Below are positions 56,810 through 64,000 of a stretch of DNA of 64,000 nucleotides, in pieces (the first letter of the stretch is position 1; every line of letters begins with the position of its first letter). Both the position numbers and the translations under genes were made by a program. This DNA comes from Prostheceraeus crozeri (lineage: Eukaryota > Platyhelminthes > Polycladida > Euryleptidae), in contig CAJQUW010001631.1 of assembly GCA_907163375.1 (NCBI GenBank), positions 62,001 through 126,000 on the forward strand, written 5' to 3'. Below the pieces are notes generated by a model. It saw only the letters and a program-made list of their open reading frames with translations, ran no database searches and was not told the origin of the DNA.

Positions 56810-57990
56810 CAAAATTGCCAATGTGCCAGTAGCCCGTGATGTGCGTGATACATGTATGCAGTGTTATCTATAGCACCGCCGACTGTACATACTTTCACAT
56901 ATGAAATATACGTGTATTAGAACGTAATTTAGTTTAGCGAGCATGGCAATTTTGTTTAATAAATCCCATATATTATTTCAAACATCATTTTGAAAGATAG
57001 CAGACGATAAGTCTATTTGAAAATTCCGTTGGCGACAACCGCAGGTGGAATGAAAGTTCCGCTGAAGTATCAAAGTAAGACACGAAGCTTTCTATTTCAA
57101 TATCTAATTAAATTATCAAACTTTGCTCCTGATACGTCTATATGAAATATTCATGTAACTGAAGCTATATTTTCTAAAAGTTCAAATGAGAAGTTACTTT
57201 CATCGAAACCGACTGAGTCTATTGGCATTCGGTGTAGCCGACTACGGAAATTTGTTGACAGATTTGAAGGCAAACTTTGGCATGAGTTTCGAATGACTTA
57301 TTAATCTGTCTTCGTTTAACGTGGATTTCAAATATCAACCTTTGAAATGCATGATTTTTCAGAATATGTGTGATATAAATATACATCTAGTAATGCCACA
57401 TATGCAAGCCTTAGAACAACAAATCGTATTGTACAAGTGCATACAATGCCGAATGTTTTGGCTGCACTATATCTGAAGCTGAGAATATTAACTCGCGTCA
57501 AATTTCCTGAAAATAAAGGTTGAACTCTACATGTTTCAATGAGGAAACTCTTAACTCATGGGAATAGCATTTTGTGGCACAAATGAATAACAGCAAATAT
57601 GTGTTTTTAGTAATGACATGATTCATACTTCTATATACGTTCTAACATTTTTACTCTTCATGCCGATACTTTTGTCTGTGTATAATATTTATCATCAGTA
57701 GTTAAGCCTTTATTTCTCATAAATGAATATTCATCTTTTGACGAAACACGATGTGTACATGATTGCTCATATATTTCTATTGTGAATAATCTTTCACAGT
57801 CAACATCAGGCGAATGCACGAAATTATACAATTTGCTCATTCAGCGTTCCTTAAAGGGAAAAGTCGTAAATCGCATGCAATGGGAAATGGCACACATACG
57901 TTCGTGTTGTAGTATCATTTCGGACACACCAAAACACACATTACTGTACAGGCTATCTACATTCAATGAATGCAGTAAGGAAGTCTGAGA
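56810..57990. other. No gene recognised
   Basis: AT-rich spacer, nothing supported. Confidence 0.5.
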
Positions 57991-58009
57991 CGAGGATGGT
58001 GAAATCATC

Positions 58010-58265
58010 AGGTGAACCAATTTTCGTGCGCGTGCTATCTTTTTTTATAATGATTAGAAGGACCAACGTTTTGGAGAAAACTTGTTCGCAATGATCTGGA
58101 TTCTTCGAATCTGAGGGAATCATGGAAATCGAATAACTTTGATGGACTTTACATCAATCCACCAACGACAATCGACTTTTTTCCGAAAAGGTATTCGGAT
58201 ATCCTTTTTGCCTACTTGCTAAGTTCCAGCATGTGCTATCATTTTGAATTAGTCTGCACTTCTAG
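58010..58265 (+). repeat. Dispersed repeat R3, copy 2
   Basis: Matches 13920-14175: TTTTCGTGCGCGTGC, ATAATGATTAGAAGGACCAA, CGCAATGATCTGGATTC and TTCGAATCTGAGGGAATC are in the same order. It is more diverged than copies 1 and 3 and has stops in the shared reading frame. Confidence 0.7.
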
Positions 58266-58279
58266 TACACTGAAGGAGT

Positions 58280-60220
58280 AAAAAATCCAGTTCTGTGAGC
58301 GATTGAATGTTAGTTTAATGCTGCATATTATAGTTAAATTTGCGCCGCTATTACTTATTTCATGAATAATTTCCTTTGCTTGTGTAAAGATTTCCAAAAA
58401 AGTGTACCTGTAAATAAAAAACCGATACTTGGTGACTTCTTAAATCATGGTAATCGATAAAACATTCTACCTACTTCCTGAAATAAATAAATGATACCGA
58501 CCTGCTTAGAAAATGGTAGTGAAACTCATTCTAACAAAACTGTCACAGCGAAAACCTCAAATTAAAATTCAGATAGCAGATACGTTCTCAGCAGCATGCA
58601 AATCATACTTGTATGTTTCTCCATTGAAAATGTTTGGATAGAAAATCAATAGCCTCTGACAATATGAAAGTACACCATAAAAGGCATCCTTCCATGGGCT
58701 ATCATATTGTTGATTTTTGGATTAAATCACAACATAGGTATAGGTTACAGTTGTTGATGAGAGCATTTCTGTTATTTAAAATTTGTCTTTAGGTTTTTCC
58801 TGGGGATTTTTTATAATTTTCATTATGAGACCATTATGCATCATTAAAAAAGTAGTGAAATGTGTAAGACAAAAATTCCTACACAAGATCCTCAATATCG
58901 CATGAATTTCCAATGTCTGAATTATTTAAATAACTGCTCACTTTCGGTTCCTCGATTTGTAGTGCATTTGTCAGCATAAAGGAAAATAGACGAGGGATTT
59001 TTGGCACTGTTATCTAACTTTCAAAGATGATCTGTGTGCGGTCCAATCATTTGATGAATGTGCCTTGTCTCCATAGTAATTACCAAAATAAAGTTCAAAC
59101 GGAATTTTTCTCACTTTCGTAGATGTAAAATTGCAGTTTCCGAGCTCAGACAGACAGATAATGACAGATTTCGAAGCAGCGTACTGAACTTTCATCTGTT
59201 GCATATTTTACATCTTCATTCTATGAAATTCTTTACCCTTTCACGCAATGTATCCCATGAAAGTGGAGGTGAAAACGATGAAGACCACACAGAGCTACCT
59301 TGTTGCATAATATGCCTTGAATTACACACAAAACTTCAACCTTCTAAGTTCAGTTTGTCTACCTGAGGAAATGTTTAAATACTGACTTGGCGATCATGAA
59401 CAACCAATTTCAGCAGATGACTATTTAAACTTTGACTGTTTATTAATGAGTATAATGGGTTCAGACTACTAAAGTATTGCTCAGAACTAAATGAATTTCA
59501 GAGTGAATGCTGAATAGGGTTAAAATGAATTTGGAAATTCGAATGTACATGCATAGAAATATTTCTTGATAAGATGAAATGATAGGATTAATGCACTCAC
59601 ATATTTGAAATAATGAAAGTTAATTTCTGAAGAGCCAACTTGAGTGATTCACAGCTTCAACTATAAAAAACATGAGGCGGAATTTTTGCTAATGAGAAAT
59701 CCGTTTTTGTAAGAAAACATGCTTTCTTCATATGCCTCACGTCAAATTCAGCTGTCGATGACATACATGTAATAAGAGGAAAGAAGACTTCAGCTTTCAC
59801 GTGTGAAAGTCGATGGATGTCCTCAAGTTGAATAGTCGAAGGTCAGCGCCTTTTTATGACGGATGCGTTCAAAGATGTACTTCGAATTGAAATATAATAA
59901 AAGTACCACACTGAATTAGAAGTTATGGGTTTTGAAAAATTTAAATGGATAAGGTGAAAGTCACGACGCTTCGGATGAGGCTAAGCGGTTCATCTTAGTG
60001 GTTCAAGCGGCAGCGCAGACAACCGTAGACGACGCGCAAACTATAAAAAATATATACATTTCCCATGTTTTCACAGCATCAGATCAAGTGACTTCTGACT
60101 CTTAGTGCAGCGCGTATGTACGCGGGTAGAAGAATAGAATGTCCTTAACCACGGATGTTTGGGGGTGTTCCGTAATTACACGTGAATCACGCGTGGCTGT
60201 CACCTAGTGTTGTCATATGG
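58280..60220. other. No gene recognised
   Basis: AT-rich DNA; the 102-codon frame at 59058-59366 has no recognisable domain. Confidence 0.45.
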
Positions 60221-60354
60221 AGTCGATGCAAAAATGTCGGGTAATATTGACACCACTGTCGATTGGTACCAAACAGCATTTTTTTTAACAAGAGACTGAC
60301 TAAATATCCACTACTTTATAATTATTGTTTACTGGTTATTAGAATATTTTCATA

Positions 60355-60455
60355 TAGGCCTATATATATATAATACATATAATAAATAATAGATGTAATT
60401 GAAAATGGATAAAACTATAAAACATATAATATATATAGAATACATATATATCATA
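60355..60455. repeat. AT-rich microsatellite tract
   Basis: About 100 bp of TATA and ATATAA units with imperfect interruptions. Confidence 0.8.
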
Positions 60456-60512
60456 AGATTTGAATGCATCCCTTTACGAATTTTTCGGTCTATTTAAACG
60501 ATGCGCAGAAGA

Positions 60513-61085
60513 TGTCGGGTAATATCGACAGTAAAAATAACAGTTTTAGGGCTCTCACGGTTGTTTCTCTCAGTATTTGTATTATTTACAACATCCAAAT
60601 AATCCCTTCTTGCTCGAATTTATTAATTTATCGGTTTAACATGCGATTCTAGGTGAAAAGCAAGATGTGTGGCCCATAATGAAATTTGTGTAATATCGAC
60701 ACATTGCACGGCGACATCGATAGTCCTCTACAGAAGTGTCAAAAAATGCCAAATATAGCCAACCAGAAATGTTGCATGTTGTATGAGACGAAACTTTGCA
60801 CACCTCTTGTCTCTTTCACAGTCTGAAAAGGCGAAATTTCATCGCTTTCCGTTGCGTTACATGCATGAGTCACCTGCATGAAAAATGTGCGGAATTCTTC
60901 TCCGTCTTTGACGATGATGGATTCGTCTGCCCAGACTATTTTCAGCTGTGAAATGTTACCGTTTCAGACAATCAAAGGGACAACAGATATGTAAGCTTGG
61001 GTTTAATACAATATATAACATTATTAGTTTACTATACCTGGCAAATTTTGACGCTTCTCTTTGGGACTGTCGATATTACCCGACA
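60513..61085. repeat. 19-bp inverted pair around a 535-bp spacer
   Basis: TGTCGGGTAATATCGACAG (60513-60531) recurs exactly inverted at 61067-61085. A near copy TGTCGGGTAATATTGACAC lies at 60236 and a partial TAATATCGACAC at about 60689. Just outside or inside, GGGCTCTCACGG occurs at 60550 and inverted at about 61212. The unit could be an eroded inverted-repeat element; ends and target duplication are not clear. Confidence 0.55.
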
Positions 61086-61249
61086 AAGTGTCGATATTAT
61101 GCGAACATCGTTACAATTTACACACAGTACTTATCACCTGGAATCATGAAATATTTCGATGAACTGACAAATTCGAGTAAGAAGAGATTATTTGGATATT
61201 ACAGTTCATATCAAAACCAAGAAATACAGCCGTGAGAGCCCGAAAATGT

Positions 61250-62165
61250 GTGTAGCCGATGTGTATAGTGACACGGTGTACGATGTGAATGAGATGACTG
61301 TCCTCTCTCCCGGCCTGAACTTCTGCTCATGCGTGAGGACCACCACCGCTGTTTTTAGGACGATGTAATATTCCACTGTCTTTGCGCTGTTTGGTATATC
61401 TTTGATTTTTTCCTCTTCTTACTTACTCTCCCTCATCTCTCCTCTTAATGCATTCATTGTCTTCAAGTTTAGTGGCATGACGTGTTTCTTCATTCGTAGG
61501 TCTTACTTTATCTGTGTTGCTAGTGCATATAATTATTTTCACCATTTAATTCATTACAATTGCTTCGACTATCGTTTCAGTCGATTCCCTCTTTCAGCTA
61601 GAGGCAGAAGGTGAGAGTGCTAACCTAGAGACATTCGAAATTAAGTTTTGCGTTTTTGGAATGCTTTCCAAAATGATTTATGAAACTTCTATGGCTATTA
61701 ATGTGGTGAAAGTACAAATCTAGGAGTTGGAGATATTAACGAGACATTTCGTAAAAATTCTTTCTTGTCAAATTGAGGATGTTCTTTAATTAACATCTCA
61801 TCCAATATGTCAAACCGTACTGCTTATCTTGATACATATGAAAACGCTCAACGAACTTTGAAATATGTCGAACGAATAGAGTGTTCCATATGTCACAAGA
61901 GAAGGAATTCAGGTTTGTCAATGACTGAACGAAAGATTATACATGAGTTACAAAATGTTATTGTTGATCGATAGGATTAACTTGTGCTTATTCTAATGGA
62001 CACGTTGAAAACACTCAGTCTTGCAAGGAAATCTACAATCAAATCAGTGTTTCAATATCTGCAAGTTTGCAAACAGCTAACTGATAATTACAAAATATGA
62101 TGAATTCTTTATTTCTGAAAGCCAGTTAGCACTATCAAATTTTCTTTCATCATATCATAAAAAAC
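61250..62165. other. No gene recognised
   Basis: No supported feature between the inverted pair and the next MITE. Confidence 0.45.
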
Positions 62166-62172
62166 GAATGAG

Positions 62173-62785
62173 GCCACTGTAACACAGGAAAAGGCGTCGT
62201 CCATCTTTCATTTGGAATTTCCATTTAATTGCATGTAGAAAAGAAAACAACCTATCACACAGAAAAGGTCATCAGCCGTGTCATCTTCCATCGTCCATCA
62301 CGCTGTGACACAGGAAAAGTCATAAGGCGTCGTCCATCGGACATAAATCATGAAATTATGCGGCTGATGAAGTTCTTTTGTATCAGCTATCAGGCATCAG
62401 CCGCGAGACTGTTCTAAAATTAGAACAACATGAAGTGACGCATGAGGGAAGATATAGGAAAAAATATTGTGATTTGCAAAGAGAAGCAATGTATCAGAAA
62501 ACAGCTCTTTGTTCACAATGTCGGACGAGGACAAGGATGAGGAACACAAGATTTTAGACAGTAGTCATAGCAACGGTCAATAGTGAAAAATAGCGCTGAC
62601 TGTATCGGAAATGGATTTCCCTAGTGTGACTGCGGTAGCTGTAAGATGGAAGATGGACGATGAAGGGCGGAATACAGCAGATGAAAATCGTCTCATCAAG
62701 CCTTATGGGAGACGCCTTATGAAGAATGTGCAAAAAGGCGTGTGACATGGAAGATGGAAGACGCCTTTTCCTGTGTGACAGCGGC
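62173..62785. mobile_element. MITE with ACACAGGAAAAGGCGTC termini
   Basis: The left end GCCACTGTAACACAGGAAAA continues GGCGTCGTCCATCTT; the inverted right end GCCGCTGTCACACAGGAAAA continues GGCGTCTTCCATCTT. The CACAGGAAAAG and TTCCATCGTCC motifs are repeated internally (for example 62258-62340), and an internal block GGCGTCTCCCATAAGG faces CATAAGGCGTCGTCC. The target duplication is uncertain (2-3 bp at most). No gene inside, 613 bp. Confidence 0.75.
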
Positions 62786-62799
62786 GTAAGCTGGAAAGA

Positions 62800-63590
62800 T
62801 TTCCAATTTTAATTGATGTAGATATGTTTTATAGAACATACAGAAGGCGTCTGAAGAAGTAGAGCTTGCCCTAGAGCCTCTCAATGTGAAAGTTTATTAC
62901 ATGACATGCTTCGGCAGCTTTCTTTATGGTGCAGCGCTGACATGCATTACAGTGAGTTTTTTTGGGTCTGTCACGTTGTCTGCTTGAGACATCCCACCAT
63001 CCAGTCTCCGACAGAAGATCTATTCCTTTCTCTGACATCCATGTTGTACCCACAGAAATAAATTGTCTTGTATGCGTATTTGGGTCCACGGCCAGAACTA
63101 GACATGAGGGGCAAGAAGATCAATTTTCCATTGAACGTAATACAAATTCAAACTTGAATTTTGACAAATCAGAAGAGTGACATAACTTTAAATATACAGA
63201 GTCAGTAAACTGAAGTCGTGAAGAGTCGGACGGTGTGAACGATATCTCCAGTTGACGAATACGTCACAGAGAAAAATTGAGTTAAAAATATGTACTCTTC
63301 ACCTGACAGGCCTAATTGATGGTCATTTCATCCGTTCGACTATGCACTGATTGTTAGATCCTTTAGCGCGAATCAAATTGCTGAAACAAGCAACAGTTGT
63401 AGATTCTTGCCGCACGGTGATTATTGAAAGTTAAAGAAATGATAACAACCTTGAGTATTTACACTTTAAACTGACAAGCTGACAGTATCTTCCTATTGCA
63501 AACCACTAGAATCCGCCACCGTTTAGTTATCACTAGGGTTGTTCATTCAATAAAAATTCTGCCGACAGAAAGTTAAACCCATAGAATTGG
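62800..63590. other. No gene recognised
   Basis: Contains a diverged AACCACTAGAATCCGCCACC near 63498, the third copy of the short motif seen near 24056 and 39785. Confidence 0.45.
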
Positions 63591-63594
63591 ATTG

Positions 63595-64000
63595 CTTGAG
63601 CGTGTCACTTTCATAGAAGTGCAAACTGATTCAAAACGATGACATATGCAGGAACTTAGTAAGTGGGCAAAAAGAAATTTTTAATACCTTGCAGAGATAG
63701 GAAAACTAGTCGTACGCCGCTTGCGGATTGCCTTGAATTTCTTCAAAATTCTCCGATCGCCGCGATTCCATCAGATTCGAAGAATTCAGACCACTGCGCA
63801 AACGTTTCTTCCATACTGTTGAGCCCTCCGATCATTATTAAAAAAGTTAACAGGCGCACGAAAAAACGTTCACAAACTTCTCTGTAGGACCTGATGTGGT
63901 CTGTGTGTCTTTTCTGTGTAATCCGGTTGATAACAGTCACTGAAAATTCGCACAATTTGGCGCGTTTAATGTTGAACTGGCTGCTCATGGTTCGATTGCT
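63595..64000 (-). repeat. Dispersed repeat R3, copy 3
   Basis: On the minus strand this copy matches 13833-14175 almost throughout, beginning AGCAATCGAA...ATGAGCAGCCA at the window edge. A minus-strand frame (63988-63743) reads FVRLLTFLIMI, FAQWSEFFESDGIAAI without interruption, the best-preserved version of the peptide seen in the other copies. The copy may continue beyond the window. Confidence 0.75.

Overview
The window looks like a stretch of an animal, probably marine invertebrate, nuclear genome. It is AT-rich, gene-poor and made mostly of layered transposable elements: hAT, Tc1/mariner, a FLYWCH-bearing element with terminal inverted repeats, several non-LTR retrotransposons without LTRs, and many short inverted-repeat elements (MITE or foldback type). 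There are no bacterial operons, no rRNA or tRNA that I could find and no CRISPR. I cannot name the species. A C-type lectin joined to a PAN-like domain, a CGGBP1-like hAT transposase and a hammerhead-ribozyme motif all fit a metazoan but do not narrow it further.

Layout. 1-2.6 kb: a dispersed repeat, then a hAT-type element (765-2599) with a second element (1125-2278) nested inside it that carries a FLYWCH-like exon. 4.6-6.1 kb: a nearly intact Tc1 element. 6.1-7.6 kb: a second copy of the first repeat, split by a reverse-transcriptase remnant. 9.3-9.8 kb: a MITE. 10.9-11.7 kb: the only convincing host-type gene, a secreted intronless C-type lectin on the minus strand. 12.3-16 kb: two copies of MITE family A. 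16-22 kb: little recognisable apart from a run of hairpins near 21 kb. 22.1-22.9 kb: a truncated L2/CR1-like LINE. 24.5-25.2 kb: a hAT-like MITE with a second copy at 56.1 kb. 26-31.5 kb: an old long-armed inverted-repeat element that was hit by a small hAT MITE and by an almost full-length two-ORF LINE. 31.5-35 kb: two more LINE remnants around a GC-rich block.

37.9 kb: a 204-bp near-perfect palindrome. 38.9-39.8 kb: a MITE inside a MITE. 41.5-46.4 kb: two long foldback elements of one family plus direct repeats. 46.5-48.1 kb: a LINE with one frameshift and one stop. 48.7-49.9 kb: unassigned coding-looking pieces and a hammerhead-like motif at 49.43 kb. 50.8-54.8 kb: LINE debris, one piece cut by a hAT transposon (52422-54444) whose 502-codon transposase is unbroken and whose 8-bp target duplication is perfect, the youngest-looking mobile element here. 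56-64 kb: repeats and MITEs.

The genes do not form a pathway. What the window records is a history of insertion: several insertion events can be ordered from who interrupts whom and from target-site duplications still visible in the sequence.
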